DNA from: an uncultured Bacteroidales bacterium
Lineage (GTDB): Bacteria > Bacteroidota > Bacteroidia > Bacteroidales > ML635J-15
DNA length: 64,000 nucleotides
Reading direction: 5' to 3'
NCBI GenBank assembly: GCA_937899245.1
Contig: CALDKB010000016.1
Span: 53,291 to 117,290, forward strand
Shown here: positions 43,213 through 52,500 of the stretch, in pieces
Numbering within the stretch: position 1 is the first letter of the stretch
How the letters are laid out: the number at the start of each line of letters is the position of its first letter
Position numbers and translations under genes: made by a program
The notes under the pieces: model-generated
Database searches by the model: none
Told to the model about the DNA's origin: nothing
The model's input: the letters and a program-made list of their open reading frames with translations, nothing else

Positions 43213-44757
43213 TTAATCTTGTACGCAACGGACAGCCCAACCGTAGTAGTTATGATTGCTTGTTCTGTTTAAGTATGGACGAGTAGCATGTATGTACCTA
43301 TCAAATTTGTGTCCGTCGATGGCTGGATTTTCTGATGTCGTCCACCATCCTGCGAATACGTGTATTGAATTAATACCATTAGTCATTGGATAGCTGATTA
43401 ACCCACCAGGCTTTCCGTTGAATTTGCTGGAGTTGTTTTTGGATTGTTCCCATCCGGGGGTTAAATCGATGTCGGAATCTCGCCAGCCACTTGTTGCAGC
43501 CATTGACTTTGCAATAACGTTGTGAGTTTCCCTGTCATTGTCGGTGTCAACATATTCGTCGAAATTATATCCGTGGTTTTCAAGATAGATTTCCAGCTCT
43601 GTCCATTCAGCATCACTTGGCATGTGCCATCCGTTAGGACATATTCCCTGTACTCCGCTCGGATTAGCATTGCTGCTACTTGCACCGTTCATCGCGGCAG
43701 TCCAGTTGTATAATACTCCATATTCAGAGTAGTTGATAGTATGTTTTGCTGCTTCTACATCGGTTCCAGAATAGCCGTATACATAATATCTCGGAGCATT
43801 TGAATTCCAGTCGTCACTTTCGTTTACTGCTGGTATGTATCGCAGGTTTTCGGCCATCCAAGTCTGGTCTCCGATAGTTACCGTGCAGTATGAGTTGCCG
43901 TCGCGTTCGTCGGTAAAGCCTTCGTGCAGATTAAGGAGTAGCAGAACCATGCTGTCGCAGCCGTTTGCTGCTGTAAGTGTCTGGTAGTATCTGCCGCTTT
44001 CTTCGTATCTTATGTCGTTGTAGATGTAATAGTCGGAGCAAGATGTTATTTCTATTTCGGAGTAAACAGGAACATCGGGACAAGGCGTAGCCTTGAAATG
44101 CAATGTAATATCTTCGCTGCTGGTCTGGACTCGCCAAATAGTGTCGCTGGATAGTACATCTCCGTGATATGTAGTATATCCGTTGTATTCCATGATGTCG
44201 CCAATGTAGAATATGTCGCTGACATCGAGCTTGCTGCTGAGCGTGCTACCGATCTCTACAATTGAGTTGGTTGCGCCATTTCCTGTGTTAGATATTTTTA
44301 TTGACGAAAATTTTTCTTCTGCATTTGCTGTAAGCACATACATTTGCGGTGTGACAAGTCGTATTTCGAAACGATGCGTTCCTGCGGAAAGTCGCTGGCT
44401 GACTTGTGCGTATGATTTTCCAAGCATGTCAAAAATCTGCATTGTTACATTTTCGTCCTTTGAAATCGACAATTCGACTTCGGTTATTCCGTCAAACGGG
44501 TTTGGCGTGTTTTGTGAAAGGAAAATAGCGTTTTCTTTCTGGCATTCCATGTTTGTGAGATTTGCCACGAGCATTGTGTCTGGATATACGATTGTGCGTT
44601 GCCATTGATGGGTCCGGTCGCAAATACGTATGCTGTCAAGACGTGCATACTCTTCTGTTGAACGTATCTGTCCTTTAAATTTTACATTTACAGTATTTTG
44701 CGCCGAAAGGCATAATGATGCCAACAATATTAATAGAAAAGAAAGCCCTCGTTTCAT
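43213..44757 (-). CDS. Secreted FISUMP-domain protein with N-terminal sorting-like domain and one Cys repeat
   Basis: 514 aa, signal peptide LLASLCLSAQ. Three parts. Residues about 80-170 look like a T9SS type-A sorting domain (LSQNTPNPFDGITEVELSI, MQIFDMLGKSY, GTHRFEIRLVTPQMYVLTA) but placed near the N-terminus. Residues about 245-290 hold one copy of a 49-aa repeat (SCSDYYIYN ... NGCDSMVLLLLNL). The rest is the FISUMP domain (TIGDQTWMAENLRYIP, CPNGWHMPSDAEWTELE, WTTSEN, GWAVRCVQD). It is a paralogue of the giant protein at 54089-57235, which has 12 repeats. Likely a surface protein of unknown ligand. A full promoter lies just upstream. Confidence 0.83.
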   Translation of the reverse strand: MKRGLSFLLILLASLCLSAQNTVNVKFKGQIRSTEEYARLDSIRICDRTHQWQRTIVYPDTMLVANLTNMECQKENAIFLSQNTPNPFDGITEVELSISKDENVTMQIFDMLGKSYAQVSQRLSAGTHRFEIRLVTPQMYVLTANAEEKFSSIKISNTGNGATNSIVEIGSTLSSKLDVSDIFYIGDIMEYNGYTTYHGDVLSSDTIWRVQTSSEDITLHFKATPCPDVPVYSEIEITSCSDYYIYNDIRYEESGRYYQTLTAANGCDSMVLLLLNLHEGFTDERDGNSYCTVTIGDQTWMAENLRYIPAVNESDDWNSNAPRYYVYGYSGTDVEAAKHTINYSEYGVLYNWTAAMNGASSSNANPSGVQGICPNGWHMPSDAEWTELEIYLENHGYNFDEYVDTDNDRETHNVIAKSMAATSGWRDSDIDLTPGWEQSKNNSSKFNGKPGGLISYPMTNGINSIHVFAGWWTTSENPAIDGHKFDRYIHATRPYLNRTSNHNYYGWAVRCVQD

Positions 44758-44778
44758 AGCCTTGAAAAATTAATGAGA

Positions 44779-44809
44779 CAAATTTATACTTTTTTTTTAT
44801 ATTAGACAA
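44779..44809 (-). promoter_or_regulatory. Bacteroidetes promoter of the 514-aa FISUMP gene
   Basis: Minus strand TTG at 44807-44809, 20-nt spacer, exact -7 box TAAATTTG at 44779-44786, ending 22 bases before the ATG at 44757. Confidence 0.7.
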
Positions 44810-44842
44810 CTTTATAATCATTTTCGTTGCCTGAAGAAAAAA

Positions 44843-47317
44843 TTATAAAACTATTGTCCATGTGAGCTTGAATGCCCAGTTTTCTATTTCCTTGTCGCGA
44901 TGGTATGGTCCGTATCGGTAGTAAACACCGAGACCGAAGCCTTCGGGGGCGAAGCATATAAGGTTGTTTAGTTGTATTCCAGATTCGTAGTATCCCTTGT
45001 TCATCTTGCGTGCGCAGTCGCTTCCGCCGTTGTCGATAGTAAGTTTGCAGTCGCCCAAGCCGATGCTTGTTGTTATTGCCAGCGAAGGACGGAAGTATTT
45101 TGTCTTGACTATGATGTTGCCAAAGTCGTGGCTGAAATGGAATGTTACGAATTTGTCGGAAATGAATTCGTTAGGCCTCATGGTGTTGAATGTATTGTCG
45201 ATGTTTAGCCACGAATATGAGCCTGACCCGTAATATAGTTCTCCGTATCGTGGCTGACCGCCAATGTAACCTCCGGTTAAAATAATATATGTGTCGCCAA
45301 GATGCCTGATTACAAAGTGCTTGTATATCTGGCCTTCAAGTTTGTAGTAGTTGTTGGCGTCTTTTGTTACAGGTATGGATTTTATGAAATTGAAATATAG
45401 GATAGGAGCTTTGGTGCCGAGACTGATTTTAGCGCCTCGTGGCGTCTGGAAATACTTTTCCTTGTATGCAAATCGAAGGAAAAGTCCAATTTCGGAAGCG
45501 GAGAATGTTTTGTCTATTGGCTCTGTAAAATTGTACCTCTCCATGTTAATGATGTTTTTGCAATAGTACCTGTATTGGATTTTTGCCTTCAAGTAGCGGA
45601 ACGATGTGAAGTTGATGCTGGCCTTGTGTTCGGAAATTGAGTCCATTTCTTCAAGGAACCATTCGTTTAGCGATTGTGGCGAAAGCAATTCCACTCTTTT
45701 GTTGAATGTCATTGCATCGCTGAAAACAAGGTCACGTTTGTACGAAATGTTAAGTGTAACATCGTTTTTAGGCCATAGGTTGAATTGTATTCCAGTTCCG
45801 TATTTCCATGCCTTGTCGTGGAAACCGTAAGCTCCATATCCGCCAACAGACATCCACTTGCAGAGCTTTTCGTTTGTGTTGATGCCCAGACCGAGACGAA
45901 CATTTTCATATTCGTTGAACCATATAAGCGAGTTTAAATCGATGTTGAAAATTTTCCATGGGATATAGCCTGTGGCGAGTATTTCAATGAGTTCTATTTT
46001 TTTGTCAAGGTTAACGGCTTTCCCAAGACTGTCGATTACGCGATACGTTTCTATGTCTTTTGATGTTAGGGAATCCTTGCGGTATTGGTTCCAGAAATCT
46101 TCGTCCTGCTTGTTGGCCTTTTCCTCCACCTGCACGTCGAGGTTGTTGAATTCGTGCCTTTTGAAATCTGGATTTAGGCTGATGTCGGAAATATAGCTTT
46201 TGCCAATGCCAATCACGGGCGTATATTTTTGTTTTTCACCTTCGGCAGCTTGTCCGTCTGGTATTTGTAAAATGTTGAATATGAGATTTGTGTTTAGCTG
46301 TACAGGAAACCACTGCACGCTATCTACAAGTTCGTATTTCTGTTGTATCGACACGTCGAAAATATCAGATGGCGATGCAGGTTCGGCTGTAATGCTTTCT
46401 ATTGCATAGCCGTTTGTGTTGATGTTCATTATTCCTTTCAGTCCATCGAAAACCTTGCCTTTCATGGGACGGTACGAAATGATAAAAATCGTGTCCATGG
46501 ATGCGTTATACATTGTGTCTTCGATGAGGAAGAAATATTTGTTTGTGCTACCTTTGCTGACGGGACTTAGAAATCTCTTGTCGAGCAGCGAAATGTGGTC
46601 GTTGTAAAAGGACATCGACTGGAATTGTGTGGCCAGAAGTGTGAAAGCTGGATTTTTTGTTCCCGACATCCTGTGGGCGACAACTTTTTCCTTGTTGTTG
46701 TCGGGTTGCTTGAAACTTCGTTCGGTTACCGATTCCATAAGCAGAAGATGCTGCTTGGCAAAAATTTCGTCAAGTCGTGGCTCTCTGGTTGTGTCGGAAG
46801 GTGTGCTGTCTGGTGTTGACTTTATGTCGGCGGTAAAATACATCTTGTTGTATGAGACGTATGAAAACGAGCGCATTTTTTCTGGATTGTTGCGGCTCGC
46901 ATTTTCAATTACAAGGTTGATAATGCGATGTGCGGGATTCTCGCCAGGAAGAATTGTTACTTCCGAAAGGCTTGTGACATCTGTTTCAAGAGTAATTTCA
47001 ACATAGTGCTTTGTGCCGAGTTCCGTTTTCGGGATATTTTTTGTCGTGTAGCCGATGTACGAAATTCTTAAGAATTCAATCTTGCTGTAATCGTCAATTT
47101 TGAAATAGCCGTCAAGGTCGGTAGATGTGCCTTGATTTTTCGAGTTGTAGATAATATTGACAAATGCAAGAGGTTCATTAGTGCTCGCGTCGCTGATTTT
47201 GCCGGCAAATTTTCCTTGTGCAAATGAATTTACAACCAAAAGTGAGAATACAAGCATAAAAAACAAATAGGGAATATGTCTCTTCTGTTTTTTATGTTCT
47301 AATTGTATTGCGTTCAT
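44843..47317 (-). CDS. DUF5686/carboxypeptidase-like regulatory domain outer-membrane protein
   Basis: 824 aa from ATG 47317, 11 codons into the longest frame, which begins with TTG at 47350 inside the previous gene. Signal peptide around FSLLVVNSFAQ. Residues about 15-100 are a CarboxypepD_reg-like (CNA-B/TonB plug-associated) domain: GKISDASTNEPLAFVNIIY and GTSTDLDGYFKI. The remainder is DUF5686 with many amphipathic beta strands and a terminal aromatic (WAFKLTWTIVL), consistent with an outer-membrane beta-barrel. Such proteins are widespread in Bacteroidetes; function is unknown. Its start overlaps the end of the Fic gene only if the TTG start is used. Confidence 0.8.
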   Translation of the reverse strand: MNAIQLEHKKQKRHIPYLFFMLVFSLLVVNSFAQGKFAGKISDASTNEPLAFVNIIYNSKNQGTSTDLDGYFKIDDYSKIEFLRISYIGYTTKNIPKTELGTKHYVEITLETDVTSLSEVTILPGENPAHRIINLVIENASRNNPEKMRSFSYVSYNKMYFTADIKSTPDSTPSDTTREPRLDEIFAKQHLLLMESVTERSFKQPDNNKEKVVAHRMSGTKNPAFTLLATQFQSMSFYNDHISLLDKRFLSPVSKGSTNKYFFLIEDTMYNASMDTIFIISYRPMKGKVFDGLKGIMNINTNGYAIESITAEPASPSDIFDVSIQQKYELVDSVQWFPVQLNTNLIFNILQIPDGQAAEGEKQKYTPVIGIGKSYISDISLNPDFKRHEFNNLDVQVEEKANKQDEDFWNQYRKDSLTSKDIETYRVIDSLGKAVNLDKKIELIEILATGYIPWKIFNIDLNSLIWFNEYENVRLGLGINTNEKLCKWMSVGGYGAYGFHDKAWKYGTGIQFNLWPKNDVTLNISYKRDLVFSDAMTFNKRVELLSPQSLNEWFLEEMDSISEHKASINFTSFRYLKAKIQYRYYCKNIINMERYNFTEPIDKTFSASEIGLFLRFAYKEKYFQTPRGAKISLGTKAPILYFNFIKSIPVTKDANNYYKLEGQIYKHFVIRHLGDTYIILTGGYIGGQPRYGELYYGSGSYSWLNIDNTFNTMRPNEFISDKFVTFHFSHDFGNIIVKTKYFRPSLAITTSIGLGDCKLTIDNGGSDCARKMNKGYYESGIQLNNLICFAPEGFGLGVYYRYGPYHRDKEIENWAFKLTWTIVL

Positions 47318-47346
47318 TTGCAGTTGGTTATGTGTGGTTGCGTTTT

Positions 47347-48225
47347 TCAATCCACTTGTTCGTAGTAATATGAATAGTCGATACCTTTCATAAACATTTC
47401 GCGGTCGTTGATTTTGTCGGTTAATGCTTTGTTAAGCAAATCTTTTATAGGTTTTGCGTTGGTTGTGCTTATATGCATGGCATTTAGATAATCTTTTTTG
47501 TCAATCATGCTACAATCAATGCATTTTTTTAGCGAGCGCTTGAAAATTAAGTCAAGCCATATACGTGTACTTCGGCCATTCCCTTCCATAAATGGATGAG
47601 CCATGTTCATTTCCACATATTTATTTACAATTTCATCGAAGGTGTTTTGTGGCATTTGCTCAATCAAATCAAGATTTTGCATAAGGTATTCGGCTCGGCA
47701 AAAAAGAGTTCCGTCTTTCCCAATTGTTTTTGTTCTTATTTGTCCGGCAAAATCGTATAGCCCACCAAAAAGATATGCGTGGATTTGTTGTAGAGACTTT
47801 GTTGTGCCTGCTTGCATGTTGTCGAGTATTCCACTTTCAAACAATGTATATGCTTTCTTGCGACTTTGTCCGTCAATTGTATTGTCGGAATAGACAAACC
47901 AGTCGAGAAAATTTGTGGCCTTGTTGTTTGGAATCGACTTCGCCAGTATTGTAACTCCCGATTGGTCAATGACATCGGTGTTGTATCTTTTCCCGTCGGC
48001 TGCTACTAGTTTCAGTTGGGTAGTGGCACTAACCAACTCGCTTTGCTGTTTATGTAATTTGGCCTTAATGTATTTCCAGTAGTTTCGATTTTTCTGGTAA
48101 TCGTCTTGTTCGTTGATTGCTCCAATGATATCAAGGACGGAGAAGAACCATTTGTTTTGCTCCTCATTCCATATTGCTCGCACTTGGCGGTCGTTGTAGA
48201 ATCGTATTGATATCTTGTTTGCCAT
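47347..48225 (-). CDS. Fic-domain protein with N-terminal BRO-like domain
   Basis: 292 aa. Residues 1-100 resemble the BRO-N/DinD-type DNA-associated domain (RQVRAIWNEEQNKWFFSVLDI and YWKYIKAKL). Residues about 115-260 are a Fic domain with the active-site motif HPFMEGNGRSTRIWLD (catalytic His, phosphate-binding loop) and a flap region before it (KDGTLFCRAEYLM). Fic proteins transfer AMP or other phosphate groups to proteins. The short autoinhibitory S/T-x3-E-x2-N-type motif is not obvious; the C-terminal segment EMFMKGIDYSYYYEQ is typical of this subfamily. No antitoxin gene is adjacent. It could act in phage defence or regulation. Confidence 0.83.
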   Translation of the reverse strand: MANKISIRFYNDRQVRAIWNEEQNKWFFSVLDIIGAINEQDDYQKNRNYWKYIKAKLHKQQSELVSATTQLKLVAADGKRYNTDVIDQSGVTILAKSIPNNKATNFLDWFVYSDNTIDGQSRKKAYTLFESGILDNMQAGTTKSLQQIHAYLFGGLYDFAGQIRTKTIGKDGTLFCRAEYLMQNLDLIEQMPQNTFDEIVNKYVEMNMAHPFMEGNGRSTRIWLDLIFKRSLKKCIDCSMIDKKDYLNAMHISTTNAKPIKDLLNKALTDKINDREMFMKGIDYSYYYEQVD

Positions 48226-48243
48226 TCCTGTTGGTTATTAAAA

Positions 48244-48280
48244 TTTGAAAATGTTGACGTTATGCGTCAACATTTTCAAA
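48244..48280 (-). terminator. Perfect 16-bp hairpin after the pseudouridine synthase gene
   Basis: TTTGAAAATGTTGACG pairs perfectly with CGTCAACATTTTCAAA over a 5-nt loop. It begins 16 bases after the minus-strand stop at 48296 and has T-rich sequence at its foot; it can serve as a terminator and lies 18 bases before the Fic ATG. Confidence 0.75.
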
Positions 48281-48295
48281 TAATAGCAATTGTAT

Positions 48296-49504
48296 TTATT
48301 CGTACATTCCTGTCTTAAGGATGGTTATTTCCTTTTCTGTTAGGAACCTCCATTTGCCGCGCGGAAGGTTTAGTTTTGTAAGGCCTGCAAAATAAACTCT
48401 GTCGAGGCGTTTTACTTGGTAACCTAGATGTTCGAGCATACGGCGGACGATACGGTTCCTTCCGGAATGTATTTCTACACCTATAATATTTTTGCTGTCG
48501 CCTACGTAGCTGACGGCATCGGCTGCAATAAAGCCATCTTCAAGTTCAAAGCCATCGGCAAGCGCCTGAATGTCGTTGCGGGAAATGTCGTGGTCGGTTT
48601 CTACCTGATAGATTTTCTTCTTTTCATACGAAGGGTGTGTGAGCTTCTTTGTCAGTTCGCCGTCGTTTGTTAAAAGAAGGAGTCCTGTTGTGTTGCGGTC
48701 GAGTCGACCAACCGGATAAATGCGTTCGGGACAAGCATCCTTAACTAAATCCATAACAGTCTGACGTTCTTCGGGGTCGTCGAGGGTTGTTACGCAGTTC
48801 TTCGGTTTGTTCAGGAGAATGTAAACCAAGCGTTCGGGATTTATTAATTCGCCGCCGAAACGAACTTCATCGCCAGGCTTAACGCGAGTACCAAGTTCTG
48901 TAATAACTTCACCGTTGATAGTTACTACGCCTGCTTGAATGTATGTGTCGGCTTCGCGGCGCGAACAAATTCCTGCATTAGCGATATATTTGTTGAGACG
49001 AACTTCTTCATCGTTTTTCTTTATTTGCTTTGGCTTTTCCGTACGATGGTTGCGTCTTTCGGTATAGTTGTTTTCGTCAAATTCGTTAAAATCGTCAATG
49101 CTCTTATAGTCTTTGGATCTAAATCTGTCTGGCTTGCCTGCAGGTCGTGAAGTGTGTCGGTTGGTGTTGCGTTTCTTCTGATATTCAGGAGCATCATAGA
49201 ATTTTGATCCTTTGTCAACTTTCTTTCCGGAAAAGTTGTGGGAATCAGGAGTGCGCATATCTTCGTCGAATGAACGGTTTTCTTTCCTAGGCTTGAAATT
49301 CTTGTCGTCGCGACGGAAATTTCTGCCTTCGTTGTGCCTGTTGTCTTCGCGTCTGAATGGCTTTTCTCCATCGTGGCTCCTAAAGTCTTTCTTGTGTCCG
49401 AAATCCCTGTCGTCGCGACTGTGCTCGGATCTGCGCGGTCTCTCATCTCTGTCTCTGCGGTTGTTCCTTTGGCCGCGTTGGTCTTCTTTGTCAAATGTTC
49501 TCAT
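48296..49504 (-). CDS. rRNA pseudouridine synthase (RluB/RsuA family) with long charged N-terminus
   Basis: 402 aa. The C-terminal 235 residues are a standard RsuA/RluB-type enzyme: S4 domain VRLNKYIANAGICSRREAD, catalytic GRLDRNTTGLLLLTNDGEL (Asp in RLD), VEIHSGRNRIVRRMLEHLGY. It isomerises uridine in 23S or 16S rRNA. The N-terminal 165 residues are a low-complexity extension rich in Arg, Asp, Glu, Lys, His and Asn (RREDNRHNEGRNFRRDDKNF), which may bind RNA or be disordered. This is well beyond the E. coli enzymes (about 290 aa), though basic extensions are common in Bacteroidetes members. Confidence 0.9.
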   Translation of the reverse strand: MRTFDKEDQRGQRNNRRDRDERPRRSEHSRDDRDFGHKKDFRSHDGEKPFRREDNRHNEGRNFRRDDKNFKPRKENRSFDEDMRTPDSHNFSGKKVDKGSKFYDAPEYQKKRNTNRHTSRPAGKPDRFRSKDYKSIDDFNEFDENNYTERRNHRTEKPKQIKKNDEEVRLNKYIANAGICSRREADTYIQAGVVTINGEVITELGTRVKPGDEVRFGGELINPERLVYILLNKPKNCVTTLDDPEERQTVMDLVKDACPERIYPVGRLDRNTTGLLLLTNDGELTKKLTHPSYEKKKIYQVETDHDISRNDIQALADGFELEDGFIAADAVSYVGDSKNIIGVEIHSGRNRIVRRMLEHLGYQVKRLDRVYFAGLTKLNLPRGKWRFLTEKEITILKTGMYE

Positions 49505-49558
49505 TTGTCTTTGTTATTTTCTATTGAACGTAAAATCAATTTTTTTATTTTGCTGGAT

Positions 49559-52500
49559 TTATATCCACATTATTAGTTTTGAATCCTGTTTGTACGGAAG
49601 CAGCGGGTTCTTTGCGTAAGCGCGTATTGCATAGTTGTATATGCCGGTCTTATGTGGGGCTCCATCTATGCGGAATGTTGCAATTTTCCCCTTGTATTCC
49701 TTGAGTTTGAATTCCATTTTCTCAACGACTTCCATTGTGCCGTCAGACTTTTTGGAAACAACAATTGATTCCAGTCCGATGTCATCGGGGCTTATGCGGT
49801 TTAAGTTGAGCTTTATTTCACCGTAAGCTTCCTGTGGGTTCTTGAATTCGGTAGTGTGTAAATCGATGTTCAGCACTTCGATGTAGCTCCAGGCTCTGGT
49901 TGTTCGCTGTTTCCAGTCGGTAATCTCAAAAACCTTTGCGTAATCGTTCTCAGCCAATTCCATTGAGCGTTTGTAAAGCTTGTTGTAGAATCGTTCCTTG
50001 TAGTCGTCAATCATTCGCTTGGTGGTGAACATAGGAACGATTTCGGCTATTGATTTCTTGATGCACTTAACCCAGCGGTGCGGAATGTTGTCGCTACCTC
50101 TGTCGTAGAACATAGGCACGATTTCATTTTCGAGCATGTTGTATATTGTCTGAGTGTCAAGTTCGTTTTGGAAGTCCTGATTTTCGTAAACGCGTTCCTG
50201 TGGCAATGCCCAGCCGGCACCTTCGCGATAACCTTCAACCCACCATCCGTCGAGTACGCTGAAATGCAAGGCTCCGTTCATTACTGCCTTCATTCCGCTG
50301 GTTCCCGATGCTTCGAGCGGACGGGTAGGGGTGTTCATCCAAATGTCGACACCCTGAACGAGTTTCTTTGCCAATCCTATGTCGTAGTCTTCGATGAAAA
50401 GTATTTTGCCAAGGAACTCTGGACGTTTTGAGAATTCTACAATTCTCTTGATCAAATCTTGTCCTGCCTTGTCGTTCGGGTGCGCCTTGCCTGCGAAGAG
50501 AATCTGAACCGGCATCTTCGGATTGTTGAGTATTGCTGCTAGACGTTCGGGATTGCGGAACAGCAGGTCGCCGCGCTTGTAGGTGGCAAAACGACGCGCA
50601 AAACCTATTGTCAGAACCTTTTCGTTAAGGTTTTCAAGCACCTGAACCATGTTGCGTGGCGATTCGTAACTTCTAATCCAGTTCTCGCGAACGCGTTTTT
50701 TAACGTAGTTGATTAGGCGAAGTCGTTGGTCTTGTCTTATCTCCCAGATCTTAGCATCATCGACATCGTTAATTTTTGCCCAGTAATTTGTGTTTGACAT
50801 GTCGGACATAAATACGCTGCCGAAAATGTCCTTGTGCAGTATTTGCCATGCCTTTGCTGTCCATGTCTGGTAATGAACGCCGTTGGTGACAAATCCTACA
50901 TGGTTCTCTTCGGGGAAATATCCGTTCCATAATGGTGCGAACATCTTCTGTGATACAATTCCGTGCAACCACGAAACGCCATTGACTTCCTGTGAAATGT
51001 TGGCGGCAAGGTAGCTCATCGAGAACTTGTCGTTCGGATTAAGTCGTCCTAGCTCCATCATTCTTTCCCATGTTATCTTCAGGCGTTCTGGGTAGTGCGA
51101 CATATATGTGCGCAGCATGTTTTCGTCGAAAGCGTCGTGTCCGGCCGGAACAGGCGTATGCGTTGTAAATAAAGTTGTGCTCCTTACAATTTCCAGTGCT
51201 TCGTCGAACTTAAGGTTGCGCTTTGCAATCAGGTTGTTCAGACGTTCGAAACCGATAAATGCTGCATGGCCTTCGTTGCAGTGGTAGATGTTTGGCTTGT
51301 ATCCAAGGACTTTCAGCGCCCTGATGCCACCAATGCCTAAAATCATTTCCTGTTTGAATCGGAATTCCCAGTCGCCGCCGTACAGACGTGAGGTTATCAG
51401 TCTGTCTTGATCCTGATTTTCGATGTCATCGGTATCGAGCAGATACAAAGGAATTCTTCCTACGTTGGCTCTCCAGATTTTTACATATACGTTGCGACCA
51501 GGGAAGCGAACCATAATTTTCATTTGCTCGTCGTTTTCGTCAAACACCGGAACAACCGGAATCTTGTTGAAGTCCTGCGGTATATAGTCGGCCTGCTGGC
51601 TTCCTTCCAAGGTGATTGTCTGCTTGAAGTAGCCGTATCTGTACAGCAGTCCGATGCCAATAAGGTCGGTATTTGTGTCGCTGGCTTCTTTCAGGTAGTC
51701 GCCTGCCAGGATTCCCAAGCCGCCCGAGAAAATCTTCAGGTTGTCGTGTAGACCATATTCCATGCTGAAATATGCGATTTGCGGCGCTTCTTTCTGCATT
51801 CCGCCTTCCATGTAGTTCTTGAAGTCGTTGTAAACCTTGTCGTACAGTTTGCAGAATTCTTTGTCGTGCTCAAGTTCCTTCATCCTGTCTATTCCTATTT
51901 CATCAAGGAAAACTTTCGGGTTGTATCTTTTTGCACGCCACAATTCGGTGTCTATATGTTTGAACATGGCGGAAGCATCGTAATTCCAGCTCCACCATAA
52001 GTTGTTGGCGATTTCTCTAATTCCTGAGAATCTTTCCGGTATGTCGGCTTTTATTTCGGCCTGGCGCCAAATTGGACTGGTTTCCTTTGGCTTTATGTCG
52101 CGTAGGATCTGAGTGTTCTGTATGCGATTGTTAATAGAGTCCTTTCTTCCTTCTACTTTGCTGGTAGCAATTTTGTATGCTTCGATATATTTTTCCACGA
52201 GTTTGCTCCAGAGCGCCTTCTTGGAAGCTTCGGTTGCCGCTGCAGAAATCTTTTTGCGATTCTCGGCATCCAGTCCGGCAAAAAAGGCCAAGCTTTCGCC
52301 AAGTTTGTCTATAACTTCGTCGATATTGTTTTCGTTGCGTTCTATCACTGTTACGCACTTGTCGCTGGCGTCGAGTGTGGTTTTCGACCACATGCCAAAT
52401 CCTGCTAGGGTAGTTGTGATAGTAGGTACTCCGAAAGCAATGCTTTCAAGTGGAGTGTATCCCCATGGTTCGTAGTACGAAACGAATGCCGTAACATCAA

